Positions 1 through 8,738 of a stretch of 64,000 nucleotides of DNA are shown one piece after another. The stretch is taken from assembly GCA_035712365.1 (NCBI GenBank), contig DASTAW010000062.1:62001-126000 (forward strand), written 5' to 3'. Below the pieces are notes generated by a model. The model worked only from the letters and a program-made list of their open reading frames with translations. It had not been told where the DNA came from and searched no databases. Made by a program: the position numbers and the translations under genes. The stretch's first letter is position 1. Every line of letters begins with the position of its first letter. The DNA comes from Terriglobia bacterium (GTDB lineage Bacteria > Acidobacteriota > Terriglobia > UBA7540).

Positions 1-1511
1 GAGGGCTGAGTCGGGGTGATGGGGAAGGCGCTTGGGTAATTCAGCCGGTTGTATCCAACTCGGGCTTCATTCAGCATATTGCCGCTGAAGACGTGGGCCC
101 AATTGAGGTTCATATTGTTAATCTTGGAGTTATCCGATTCCCCGAAGCCGGGCAGGCTTCCGCCCTCGAAGGACTCGTCAGACAGGGAAGTTTCTGGCTC
201 GATGAGCCAATAGCCAAAAATCGAGTCGTTGGCGCCAAAATCCTGGTCGATTCGAGTGATGTATTGGTTAATATTGTTGACAGAGATGGGATTCCAGGAG
301 AACTCCGTGGGGCCGAAGTTCGGGAGGGGCATGTACTTGTTGACCAAACCCATTGCCACGGGGTCTATATCCGCGGTTGGGATGTGCCCGGTCGGAAACA
401 GCGTCGAATAAGGTGTCCCCGCCGGGTAGGTGTTACCGTCTTCACCGGCCAGCGGGGCGGCCGAGAACCCCGACGATGTCGCCAGGTCCGGGAACACGCC
501 GTTGCGCTGGCCCTGTGTTAGTACGGTTGTGGTACCGCCTGCGAAGCCACGGCCCGGCGCCACAGGTTCGCGGTTCTTGGTTCCTTGGTAAGAGAAGAAA
601 AAGAAGGTATGGTCCTTCCACAGAGGCCCGCCGAGGGTACCGCCGTACTGATTCTGGTGGAACAGAGCGTGTTCCGGCAGGAAGAAATTGCGAGCGTTCA
701 GGAAGGGGTCGCGGTAGAACTCGAAGGCGTCACCGTGGAATGCATTCGATCCTGACTTGGTGACCGCGTTCATGATGGCCCCACCGTTCCGGCCATATTC
801 CGGATTAATCGTGCTGGTGATCATGCGAACTTCGGCGATTGCGTCGGGACTCGGAATCACCAACGGTGTGTTCAGTGGTAAATCGTTTGCATCGTTCCCG
901 TTGATCAAAAAATCGTTGGACTGCGAACGGGAGCCATTCGTAGGAAAATTGAAATCAAAATCAATGGCTGCCACAACCCCTGGAAGCGTCTGCTGCAGGC
1001 TAATCCAGTTGCGTCCGTTCAGAGGAATATCCACAATCGCATTACCCGTAATGGTAGCTCCAAGCTGCATGCTTGTCGTCTGAACCTGGGCCGGTTCCGC
1101 TTTTACGGTGATCTCTTGGGTCACTGCTCCAATTTCCATCTGTATCCGGAGCACGTAAATCTGGTTCAAAGACAACTCGACCTGCTCCGCGGTAAACTTC
1201 TTAAACCCGCTCCTCTCGGCCGTGACCGTATACACTCCGGGAGCAGGAAGGCTCAAAAAGGCAAAGGAGCCGTCAGACGAACTACTCACCTTCTTACTGA
1301 CCCCCGTGGCGACGTTTGTGGCGGTGATCGCCACGCCCTTAACCACGGCTCCAGATGGATCTGTGACCGTGCCCTGGATCCTGGCGTTTACATCGGCGAA
1401 TGCCGCTTGCGGGGACAGAGTCAGCAAAACCGCGAATGAAGATAAGACTGCCAAGATTATTCCCCGGCGCAAAGCACTTCTAAGCGCATGGAAAGTAACG
1501 GATGTTTCCAT
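1..1511 (-). CDS. TonB-dependent receptor, N-terminal part (truncated by window edge)
   Basis: Outer-membrane receptor of the large acidobacterial type that imports oligosaccharides or other ligands using TonB energy. About 503 codons are visible and the frame stays open to base 1, so the C-terminal barrel lies outside. I read it by translating the minus strand: a signal peptide (hydrophobic stretch ending near QAAFA), then a carboxypeptidase-regulatory-like domain (GTVTDPSGAVV at about residues 38-48, then SDGSFAFLSLP), then a plug-like region with DIPLNGRNW and the typical GGAIMNAVTKSGSN. The start ATG at 1511 has AAGGAGG about nine bases upstream. The next ATG upstream is out of frame. Substrate cannot be told from this part. 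Family assignment is firm. Confidence 0.93.
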   Translation of the reverse strand, partial: METSVTFHALRSALRRGIILAVLSSFAVLLTLSPQAAFADVNARIQGTVTDPSGAVVKGVAITATNVATGVSKKVSSSSDGSFAFLSLPAPGVYTVTAERSGFKKFTAEQVELSLNQIYVLRIQMEIGAVTQEITVKAEPAQVQTTSMQLGATITGNAIVDIPLNGRNWISLQQTLPGVVAAIDFDFNFPTNGSRSQSNDFLINGNDANDLPLNTPLVIPSPDAIAEVRMITSTINPEYGRNGGAIMNAVTKSGSNAFHGDAFEFYRDPFLNARNFFLPEHALFHQNQYGGTLGGPLWKDHTFFFFSYQGTKNREPVAPGRGFAGGTTTVLTQGQRNGVFPDLATSSGFSAAPLAGEDGNTYPAGTPYSTLFPTGHIPTADIDPVAMGLVNKYMPLPNFGPTEFSWNPISVNNINQYITRIDQDFGANDSIFGYWLIEPETSLSDESFEGGSLPGFGESDNSKINNMNLNWAHVFSGNMLNEARVGYNRLNYPSAFPITPTQP

Positions 1512-2251
1512 CTTGCCATGCCTCCTTCTCTCCTGAATTTGTTGAGCTGAGAATTTCGCCTGCCCAGGCGGTTGCAAAGGCGGCTCTCTGGATGATGAAG
1601 CGAGGTTCAGATGTATCCGCCACGAAGGGACCGAATTCGATACCGAGTGAGCTGAAAATTAATGGCACTTCACAATCGAGATTCCTGACCGGAACGGTTT
1701 CTTCGGGCCAGCGAATCGCCCGCACCAATGGCTTCATGCGCGGGTGGCCTGCCTGGTACACTTTCAGGGACCGAAAGTGCGAAACCGGGGTCATGAGAGT
1801 CTTCCTCGTTGCCAAGCATGCTAACGGGTGGTGGAAGGTCTGGTATGGATTCGACGGAGAGGGTGATCCTGCGTGCGAGTTTCCAGACAACTTCCCACGA
1901 CGATTCGATAGTAATCTATCGGCACCGGCCGGAATCTGCTGTAATCCTGATCACCACACACGGTAATAAAATTCAAAGTCCCTATCGGCAACGGTAACAC
2001 AGCGGACAACCTCGACACAAGATTGTATCAGGTGAAAGCCTGGTTAACAAGAAAGTAATGATTATGAGAGGGATAAGAGGAAATTCATTATGCCGAATCA
2101 GTACCCTCGGACTCACTCCAACAGCAGTCCGTGGAGGGTTGGTGTGCCGAAACGGATCCAGCCAGGAAACAACTTGAATAGCCGCAGTCGGAACTCCAAA
2201 TAAGGTGTGCGTTCCGGTATACTACTGCAAAGATCCGGACTGGATTATGGG
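1512..2251. other. Non-coding region between receptor gene and mutY
   Basis: About 740 bases upstream of the receptor gene and downstream of mutY. Open frames on both strands here have no recognisable domain, no convincing ribosome binding site and antisense-like composition. I see no RNA gene or clear terminator. It probably holds the promoter of the receptor gene. Confidence 0.5.
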
Positions 2252-3328
2252 CTAGCTCCGGCGGGCATCAATCTTCCGGGCAATCTTGCGCGTCAACTGG
2301 GAGACCGCCGCACGTTCCACCAGGCGTGGCTCGATCCAGCGGGACCGCTCTTCAGGCGCGTTTCCTGGAAGAAAGCCTTTGTAGACAAAGACTTGGATGG
2401 ATCGATAGGTAATGTGGTGCCGAAGCTCGTATGAGGGTCCTCTTAATGAAGGGGTGGCGCCCAGCAAGCTGTTCAATTTTTCCCTAAGGAGCCTCAGAGC
2501 TTCGAGGCTGGATTTTCCTAGGGCGGAAGGGAAATTCCACAGGTCGTCCAGCAGGCCGTCATCGAGACCGCGGACCAGCATAACCCGTCGATTTTTATGA
2601 AGAATAGCAACCGCCATGTGCCACTCTTCAGCTTTTCGGCGGAGCTTGGCATCAGGAAAAGTTTCTGGTCTGCGAACCTTGAACCCCCTGCACCACCGCT
2701 GCACCGGGCATATGGAACACCGCGGCGACCGTGGCAGGCAGATGGTTTGCCCTAACTCCATCATAGCTTGGTTGAAATTGCCGGGACTCCGCCGGGACAA
2801 GAGCAGGACGAGCCCCTTCTCGACTTTCCGGCGAAATTCTGGTTGAGGCAGGCTGCCGCGGAGCGCCAGCACTCTCGCCATTACCCGTGCCACATTCCCG
2901 TCGAGCACCGCAAAGGGCTGGTTGTAGGCGATGCTCAGCACTGCCCGCGCCGTGTAATCGCCCACTCCGGGAAGGGTCCGTGCTTGCGCCATTTCCGCAG
3001 GAAATTGCCCTTGATGCTTTTCCATCAGCTCTTGTGCCGCCCGGTGCAGATTGCGGGCGCGACGATAATAGCCCAGGCCTGACCAGAGTTCCAGGACCCG
3101 TTCCAGCGGTGCTCTTGCCAGATGCTCAACGCTGGGGAATTCGCGAAGAAATCGTTGGTAAAAAGGAATGACGGTTTCGATCTGCGTCTGCTGGAGCATC
3201 ACCTCTGACAGCCAAACCATGTAGGGAGACCTGGACGTGCGCCACGGAAGGGCTCGGGACTGGCGCCGGTACCAGCGCAGCAGAGAACGTCGAGCGGCAG
3301 CGGCGTGGGCGGAGGAAAGCGGTTCCAT
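2252..3328 (-). CDS. mutY: A/G-specific adenine glycosylase MutY
   Basis: Base-excision repair enzyme that removes adenine mispaired with 8-oxoguanine. The 358-residue protein has the catalytic Glu42 in WLSEVMLQQTQ, the helix-hairpin-helix LPGVGDYTARAV (about 119-130) with catalytic Asp143 in VLDGNVARV, and the iron-sulfur ligands C197, C204, C207 and C213 with the standard C-x6-C-x2-C-x5-C spacing. The C-terminal third (about 230-358) fits the Nudix-like domain that recognises 8-oxoG. The start lies nine bases after the stop of the VWFA-type gene, so the two are probably cotranscribed. No clear Shine-Dalgarno is seen, which suggests coupling to the gene upstream. Confidence 0.96.
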   Translation of the reverse strand: MEPLSSAHAAAARRSLLRWYRRQSRALPWRTSRSPYMVWLSEVMLQQTQIETVIPFYQRFLREFPSVEHLARAPLERVLELWSGLGYYRRARNLHRAAQELMEKHQGQFPAEMAQARTLPGVGDYTARAVLSIAYNQPFAVLDGNVARVMARVLALRGSLPQPEFRRKVEKGLVLLLSRRSPGNFNQAMMELGQTICLPRSPRCSICPVQRWCRGFKVRRPETFPDAKLRRKAEEWHMAVAILHKNRRVMLVRGLDDGLLDDLWNFPSALGKSSLEALRLLREKLNSLLGATPSLRGPSYELRHHITYRSIQVFVYKGFLPGNAPEERSRWIEPRLVERAAVSQLTRKIARKIDARRS

Positions 3329-3337
3329 GGCAGGCGG

Positions 3338-4717
3338 CTATTTCAGGCGGTGTTTTGAGTGCCGGTCGCGCACTGATGACCGTACAATCTCGACTGCAGT
3401 GCCGGGCGCGTAATACCCCGGCGGGGCCTGTATTCCCATCAATCCGTGCCGGACCACCTGGACGCGCACGTTATGGAAGCGGCCGTCTTGCTTCGAGTCA
3501 GTTGGATTGTACCCCAGCACGTAATAAGCGGGGGGCAGGGGAATGGCCGCTCCGAATGCGGATTCCAGGTCGTCCTTGTTGCCGATAAATTTGCCGCCGG
3601 TCATGGTGGAGAGGTCCAGAAGAACGTCGGCGGCCATCGACGCTCGGTCCGCCATCATCTGGTTTTTTGCGGCCACAATGGATTCCCGCTCTTCGTCCAG
3701 CCTGCGATTTTGTGTCGGGGCGGGCGTTGGAAGCTGCCTGATCAGGCCGGTGACGTCCACGGTGCTGATGATGATGTGCAGGCGTGTTGCCCGCCGCGCC
3801 AGCAGGTCCACCTCCCTCGCCTCGGAGCCGGCCAGAAACCCGGGAGACGCCACAATGATGCTGCGCGGGTCCGGCAGCGCGGAAACCCGAGCGATCAGGC
3901 CATTCAACCCGTCCAGGGTCTTCCGGGACTGGATTTCGCTTTCAGCAATCACCTGCCTGGCGCGGGCGTTGATGCTTGCGGTCATCTTCTTGAGCGTTGC
4001 AATGGGCAGGCTGCTGGTGGGTGGGTCCTCCTGGCCGCTGCGCGTGCTGCAGGCGTTCATATCCTCGAGGGCGATTCTTAGCGCCAGGGGGTCGCGACCG
4101 TAGAGCAGCATCAGCGATTGAAAATCTGTAAGCGGCGGGCAGGTTTTAGCCTGGCTTCCCGAGGCGAGGTGAGGCTTGATGGCCAGCAAGGTCCGGTGCA
4201 GTTTTTCCCGATCGTCAGTGAAGTCAAGGGTTATCTCGCCTGACGCCGTGAACACGCCGACCTTGTTGCGCGGTCCCAGTGTTGACTTGAAGAAGGAATA
4301 GGCGCTGTCCGTGACGCGGATGGTGTCCGTAAAATCATAATGAAGATCATCGAAATAGAGCGCCGTGTAGCGGACGGTTCCGGGCTCCTTCAGGTTTTGG
4401 ACGGGCTCGGGAATGATGTTTCCGGCAAAGTCGCTGATCTGCTGCAGGCGGTTGTTGTCCCACAGGCGGAAGTCGCGCTGACGCAGATTGCCGACCGCCT
4501 CTCCCCGCACGTCGCGGACCACCACACAAATTTGCACAGCAGGCGGGATCGGCGTGTGGACCACGGCGCGGGGTGGTTGGTTCGTGGCTGGTTGATGGCG
4601 TTTGCTGCGCCTTTGGCCGCGCGCCGGAAGGCTGAAAAGCAGACCTGCGAGCGCGCAACACAGAATCAGGGTCCATTTGGACCATTGTCGGGCGGAACCG
4701 GTTCCCCAATCTGTCAT
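3338..4717 (-). CDS. Secreted VWFA-related acidobacterial domain protein
   Basis: Exported 459-residue protein of the VWFA-related family typical of Acidobacteriota (TIGR03436-like). A signal peptide spans about residues 1-35 (hydrophobic core LILCCALAGLLFSLP). The region around 85-100 (LRQRDFRLWDN) and LYFDDLHYDF near 126 match the family layout, and the end (YYVLGYNPTD, then a GYYAPG tail) is its usual C-terminal beta region. The canonical MIDAS DxSxS is not present: the equivalent strand reads FDDLH. Function is unknown. It precedes mutY with a nine-base gap, an unusual pairing with a DNA repair gene. A second, divergent paralogue lies at 39309-40499. Confidence 0.88.
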   Translation of the reverse strand: MTDWGTGSARQWSKWTLILCCALAGLLFSLPARGQRRSKRHQPATNQPPRAVVHTPIPPAVQICVVVRDVRGEAVGNLRQRDFRLWDNNRLQQISDFAGNIIPEPVQNLKEPGTVRYTALYFDDLHYDFTDTIRVTDSAYSFFKSTLGPRNKVGVFTASGEITLDFTDDREKLHRTLLAIKPHLASGSQAKTCPPLTDFQSLMLLYGRDPLALRIALEDMNACSTRSGQEDPPTSSLPIATLKKMTASINARARQVIAESEIQSRKTLDGLNGLIARVSALPDPRSIIVASPGFLAGSEAREVDLLARRATRLHIIISTVDVTGLIRQLPTPAPTQNRRLDEERESIVAAKNQMMADRASMAADVLLDLSTMTGGKFIGNKDDLESAFGAAIPLPPAYYVLGYNPTDSKQDGRFHNVRVQVVRHGLMGIQAPPGYYAPGTAVEIVRSSVRDRHSKHRLK

Positions 4718-4907
4718 GGAGCGGCCTTCGAAGGAGGGTGTTCCCGCCGGAACGAATACACAGAAAAACCCGCTCTGCGCGCTTGTGTCGGCCTCCCGTT
4801 CAACACAACAAGACCAGTATTATTTCCTGAGGCTGGAATTGTCAACAGAGCATTCGCGCGCGTTGCGTCCTTGATTTGCCGGGCGCAATCTGTAATTCTT
4901 GGGAATC

Positions 4908-4986
4908 GTAGCGGTGTCCCGCCGGGGCGGGACCGCCACCAGACCCACGTTTATAAATCGGAATGGCGGCATAAAGCCGCCTCTAC
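4908..4986. repeat. Palindromic repeat element, family A (GTAGCGG...CTAC)
   Basis: Two GC-rich hairpins in tandem: GTCCCGCC with GGCGGGAC, then GGCGGC-ATAAA-GCCGCC, bounded by GTAGCGG and CTCTAC. The same architecture recurs at 11455-11920, 17553-17614 and 42430-42452. It ends 23 bases before the ubiD start codon, so it lies in that gene's 5' leader or promoter. Confidence 0.7.
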
Positions 4987-5009
4987 AACCTTTAAGCACA
5001 AGGAATGCC

Positions 5010-6494
5010 GTGGCGTACAACGACCTTCGAGAATTTATCACCAGGCTGGAACGGGAAAAGGAACTGAAACGGATCGGCGTTGAGGTTGATGTAGACCTCG
5101 AAATCACCGAGATCACCGACCGCGTCTCCAAGGCTGCGGGCCCGGCCCTGCTTTTTGAAAAGCCCCGCTCGGCAAAAGACGGCCGGAATTATTCCATTCC
5201 TCTTCTGATCAACGCGCTTGGCACAAAGAAGCGTGTGGAGCTGGCGCTGGAAGTAGCTTCACTCGACGATGTGGCAAAGCGCATCGGGGACCTTCTGGCC
5301 ATGAAGCCGCCCGAGGGCCTGCTGGACAAAGTGAGAATGTTGCCCAAGGTCGCCGAACTCGGCTCATTCTTCCCGAAGACGGTAAAGGGCGGCCCGGTCA
5401 AAGAGGTCATCCAGCGCGAAGCCGCATCCCTTCGGGACCTGCCAGTCATGCAATGCTGGCCGCAGGATGGCGGTCGGTTCATCACCTGGCCGATGGTGGT
5501 TACGCGCAGCCCAAAGAGCGGCCGGCGCAACGTGGGCTGCTACCGCATGCAGGTTTTTGATGAGCGGACCACCGGCATGCACTGGCAGGTCCACAAGGGC
5601 GGCGCGGAACATTTCCGGTGGCTTGACCGCCAGGGCAAAGGCCGGCGGATGGATGTGGCCGTGGCCATGGGCGCCGATCCGGTCACCATGCTGGCGGGCA
5701 TCATGCCGCTGCCGGAGGACCTGGACGAATTCCTGTTTGCGGGCTTCCTTCGCCAGAAGCCCGTGGAGCTGGTGCGCTGCGAAACGGTGGACCTGGAAGT
5801 TCCTGCCAATGCGGAAATCGTTTTGGAGGGCTACGTCGATCTCGACGACATCCGCGTGGAAGGGCCGTTTGGCGATCATACCGGGTATTATTCGCTCCAG
5901 GATAATTTCCCGGCGTTTCATCTCACCTGCATCACGCGGCGGAAGAATCCCATCTATGTTTCCACCATCGTCGGCCCTCCGCCCATGGAGGATTACTGGA
6001 TGGGCCATGCGGTCGAGCGCATCTTCCTGCCACTGATGCGCCAGCAGATGCCGGAAGTGGTGGATATGCACATGCCGCCCGAAGGCGTGTTCCACAACCT
6101 GATCATCGTCTCGATTCGCAAGAGCTATCCCGGGCACGCGCGCAAGGTGATGAACGCCATCTGGGGATTGCCGGGCGCCATGTTCTCAAAGTGCATCGTT
6201 GTGGTGGACCATGACGTTGACGTTCATAACCTCGGCGAGGTGGCCTGGAAGGCCTTGAATCATATCGACCCGGAACGCGACATCCAGTTTGTGCTCGGGC
6301 CTGTGGACCAGCTCGAGCATGCTTCGCGGCTGCCGAATTTTGGCTCAAAGATGGGCATCGACGCCACCACGAAGTGGCCCACCGAAGGATTCACTCGCCC
6401 CTGGCCCGATGAAATCATCATGGATGATGAGACCAAAAGAAAAGTGGATGGCCTCTGGAAAACCCTGGGTTTGGATTTACCTCAGCGCACGTAG
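5010..6494 (+). CDS. UbiD family decarboxylase
   Basis: Prenylated-FMN-dependent (de)carboxylase of the UbiD family. In quinone-making bacteria the founding member decarboxylates 4-hydroxy-3-polyprenylbenzoate, but related enzymes act on other aromatic or unsaturated acids, so the substrate is open. From the GTG start the protein has 494 residues, close to the usual 490-500. Conserved segments include NVGCYRMQVFD followed by MHWQVHKGGAEH (cofactor and metal site) and EGPFGDHTGYYS, the catalytic-acid motif. I chose GTG at 5010 because AAGGA lies about six bases upstream; in-frame codons further upstream run through a palindromic repeat and are not family-like. No ubiX flavin prenyltransferase gene is in the window. 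Confidence 0.93.
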   Translation: MAYNDLREFITRLEREKELKRIGVEVDVDLEITEITDRVSKAAGPALLFEKPRSAKDGRNYSIPLLINALGTKKRVELALEVASLDDVAKRIGDLLAMKPPEGLLDKVRMLPKVAELGSFFPKTVKGGPVKEVIQREAASLRDLPVMQCWPQDGGRFITWPMVVTRSPKSGRRNVGCYRMQVFDERTTGMHWQVHKGGAEHFRWLDRQGKGRRMDVAVAMGADPVTMLAGIMPLPEDLDEFLFAGFLRQKPVELVRCETVDLEVPANAEIVLEGYVDLDDIRVEGPFGDHTGYYSLQDNFPAFHLTCITRRKNPIYVSTIVGPPPMEDYWMGHAVERIFLPLMRQQMPEVVDMHMPPEGVFHNLIIVSIRKSYPGHARKVMNAIWGLPGAMFSKCIVVVDHDVDVHNLGEVAWKALNHIDPERDIQFVLGPVDQLEHASRLPNFGSKMGIDATTKWPTEGFTRPWPDEIIMDDETKRKVDGLWKTLGLDLPQRT

Positions 6495-7059
6495 GATGTA
6501 GGGAATCGCTTCGCACTCCAGTCCCGCGCTTTGCAATGCACCGAACGGCCTTTTTGTAATTTTTACCCACCGTTCCAGAATTAGACACATTTTTCATAAA
6601 GACAAATTTTCGGCCTGATATATTTTAAATAAGTGTGTATTATATATAACTTACAAAATATCATATTGGGTAGGTTGAAAATCCCAAACGTCCCATTGGA
6701 GGGCTTCCAGAGGCAGTTGATAGCCTACTATACACAGCCTAGCTAAAAACCCTGCAGACGCCCTTCGACCCCTGGGCAGGGCAAGCCCCGCCCCTACGGC
6801 CCTCCCCGCGCGCCGCGCGTGTCCGGTTGTAGGGGGGTACTGCTTGCCGTCCCCACGATAACCCATCCCGCGTGATGGTAATGTGACTGAAGCGCCCACG
6901 CCCGTGTGCTTGCCTTCGATTCAAGCGCGCGCTCAGGTGGCGAGTTAAGCTGAACGTGGGTGAAAATATTCGGTCAGAAAGCGGCAGGAGTCTAACATGC
7001 GAGGGCGGCTTGTCGCCCATGCGTACTGTTGGTCAAAAAGTGAAGATCGTTTCGTTTTT

Positions 7060-7082
7060 GTGGCACGGCTATCCTGGCCGTG
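7060..7082. repeat. Palindromic repeat, family C
   Basis: A 23-base palindrome of the form GTGGCACGG-N-ATCC-TGGCCGTG. Its reverse complement recurs at 12686-12708 with one mismatch. Confidence 0.6.
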
Positions 7083-7182
7083 TTTTTCGGGCTGGCGCAG
7101 GCGGTGGCCGGTTCGTGTCTGCGAGCGGAGTGGCGCAGACCGCGAGGTTGCGTTCTGCGGCGCTTGTCCTAGTGCGAAGTGC

Positions 7183-7209
7183 CGCGGACCTCACGTTCGG
7201 AGGTCCGCG
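7183..7209. repeat. Palindrome ending in GCGCTAC (family A-like)
   Basis: Perfect nine-base arms CGCGGACCT and AGGTCCGCG separated by nine bases, followed by CTAC, the terminal motif shared with the family A elements. Confidence 0.55.
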
Positions 7210-7422
7210 CTACGTTGCTTGTCTTCACGAATCGCTCGAAACCGAAACCCGGCGTGTGACTCGCCATCCTGCTCGTCACTCATCACTAGCCGCTGCCTTC
7301 GGCATCCTTCATACTTCACACTTCAAACTTCATAATGCCCCACTCAGCTTCGCTGACCGCCCCGGTCAATCGGTGTGCCACGGCCCACCATCATATGTTC
7401 GTTCCCGGAAAGCTGCTTGCGT

Positions 7423-7428
7423 TATAAT
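7423..7428 (+). promoter_or_regulatory. Candidate -10 box for the restriction-modification operon
   Basis: A perfect TATAAT lies about 69 bases upstream of the methyltransferase start. No good -35 box sits at the standard distance, so this is only a candidate. Confidence 0.35.
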
Positions 7429-7496
7429 CACCTTCCGTACAGGGCTGAACTTCAGTTCACGGTGCCGCCGCATGGCACAGGCAGAGGGGGAAGTAC

Positions 7497-8738
7497 TTGT
7501 ATCTGAGGGCGATTCCACTAGACGCAGACAGCTCCGAGCAACGTCTCCTAAATATCGAGGATAAGCGAAGAAGCAACTTGTTCCGCTGGTCCGGGCAGTT
7601 TTCGCCTCAGCTTGTCGAGTTTTTTCTGGCGCGGTACGCCCGGGTCGGCAACATTGTCCTCGATCCCTTTGCGGGGAGCGGGACGGTCCTGTGCGAGTGC
7701 GGGAGGAAAGGGCTGGAAGCAGTCGCAGCAGAGATAAACCCTGCGGCTTACTCAATCGCGCGGCTATACCAGTTCATGAACTGCAAACAGGAGGACCGTC
7801 GCGGGTTGATCGCGGAAGTTGAGGATTCCATCGCACGTGCATTACCGCACTCGTGTCCTCTCTTCGAAGCCGGGACAGCCGATGCCGAACTCTCTGCGCA
7901 ACGAGCGCTCCTTAAGGCCCGGGAGTCTTTAGACGAACCCCAATCCTTGGATCTCATTGAGGCCCTTATTGTCCTTTCGGACTTCTATAGGCCCGGTCTT
8001 GACCGCAATAAAGTAATGAGCGTGTGGAGCAAAATCGCCTCGGTTCTCAGTGAGCTTCCATACTCAGGCGCGGCTCTGAACGCTATGAACGCCGACGCGC
8101 GCAAGCTCCCATTGGCGAGTGAATCCGTCGACCTGGTGGTGACTTCCCCGCCTTACATAAACGTCTTCAACTACCACCAGCAATACCGTGCTTCGGCTGA
8201 GGCCCTTGGGTGGAATCTCCTGAATGTGGCGAAATCAGAGATCGGGTCAAACCGCAAGCACAGGGCGAACAGGTTCTTTACGGTTATCCAGTATTGCCTC
8301 GACATCGCAGGGGTGCTTATGGAACTCACGCGTGTGTGCAAGAGTTCTGGGCGAATCATCTTTGTCGTTGGGCGCGAGTCGAGAGTCCGGGGTACGCCCT
8401 TGCTTAATGGAGACATTGTGGCGCTTGTGGCGACTAAGTGTTTGGGCTTACGCATGAGGGCCCGCCAGGAACGGGTGTTTAAGAATAAGTTTGGTACCCG
8501 AATATTTGAGGACGTCCTGCATTTTACGGGCATCGCAAATATGACGCGCACGGCGACTGATCCCAAGCTTATCGGAAAGCTTATCTTGGAGGGCGCACTT
8601 AAGACCGCCCCCGCGTTGGCTGTTGCCGATATAAAGGATGCGCTAGGGCGCGTTCACGAAGTTTTCCCCTCGCCAATCTATGACCCTGGAGCCGCAAGGA
8701 CGCTGGAGGAGATCAACTGTGCCCCCTCACCTCGATAA
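7497..8738 (+). CDS. Site-specific DNA methyltransferase (restriction-modification partner)
   Basis: DNA amino-methyltransferase, 413 residues. Motif I DPFAGSGT (56-63) binds S-adenosylmethionine and motif IV TSPPY (216-220) is the catalytic loop of N4-cytosine or N6-adenine methyltransferases; RWSGQFSP at about 30-37 resembles motif X. The order X-I-IV is therefore visible, with the remaining 190 residues available for target recognition. The TTG start at 7497 is preceded by GAGGGGG at six bases, which decides the start. The downstream endonuclease gene begins inside its last codons (20-base overlap), so both are translated from one message. Most likely it protects host DNA from that nuclease. 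Modified base and site are unknown. Confidence 0.9.
   Translation: MYLRAIPLDADSSEQRLLNIEDKRRSNLFRWSGQFSPQLVEFFLARYARVGNIVLDPFAGSGTVLCECGRKGLEAVAAEINPAAYSIARLYQFMNCKQEDRRGLIAEVEDSIARALPHSCPLFEAGTADAELSAQRALLKARESLDEPQSLDLIEALIVLSDFYRPGLDRNKVMSVWSKIASVLSELPYSGAALNAMNADARKLPLASESVDLVVTSPPYINVFNYHQQYRASAEALGWNLLNVAKSEIGSNRKHRANRFFTVIQYCLDIAGVLMELTRVCKSSGRIIFVVGRESRVRGTPLLNGDIVALVATKCLGLRMRARQERVFKNKFGTRIFEDVLHFTGIANMTRTATDPKLIGKLILEGALKTAPALAVADIKDALGRVHEVFPSPIYDPGAARTLEEINCAPSPR

Larger units (their letters stand above)
6495..7496. other. Long intergenic region at the left edge of the restriction-modification island
   Basis: About 1 kb without a supportable gene. Bases 6553-6670 are strikingly AT-rich against a GC-rich genome, with runs such as TTTTTGTAATTTTT and ATTATATATAA. 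The rest holds several GC-rich palindromes (6770-6840, 7060-7082, 7183-7209). Composition and repeats suggest an insertion boundary. No integrase, tRNA or target-site duplication was found. Confidence 0.55.

Noticed and set aside
1480-1966. Open frames of about 136 and 154 codons on both strands upstream of the receptor gene.
   Set aside because: No domain, ribosome binding site or codon pattern; one overlaps the receptor signal peptide in antisense.
7060-7130. A frame here reads like a signal peptide (AILAVFFGLAQAVAG), suggesting a broken exported protein gene.
   Set aside because: Its first third is the family C palindrome also present at 12686-12708, an in-frame stop lies just upstream, there is no start codon and no mature domain follows.
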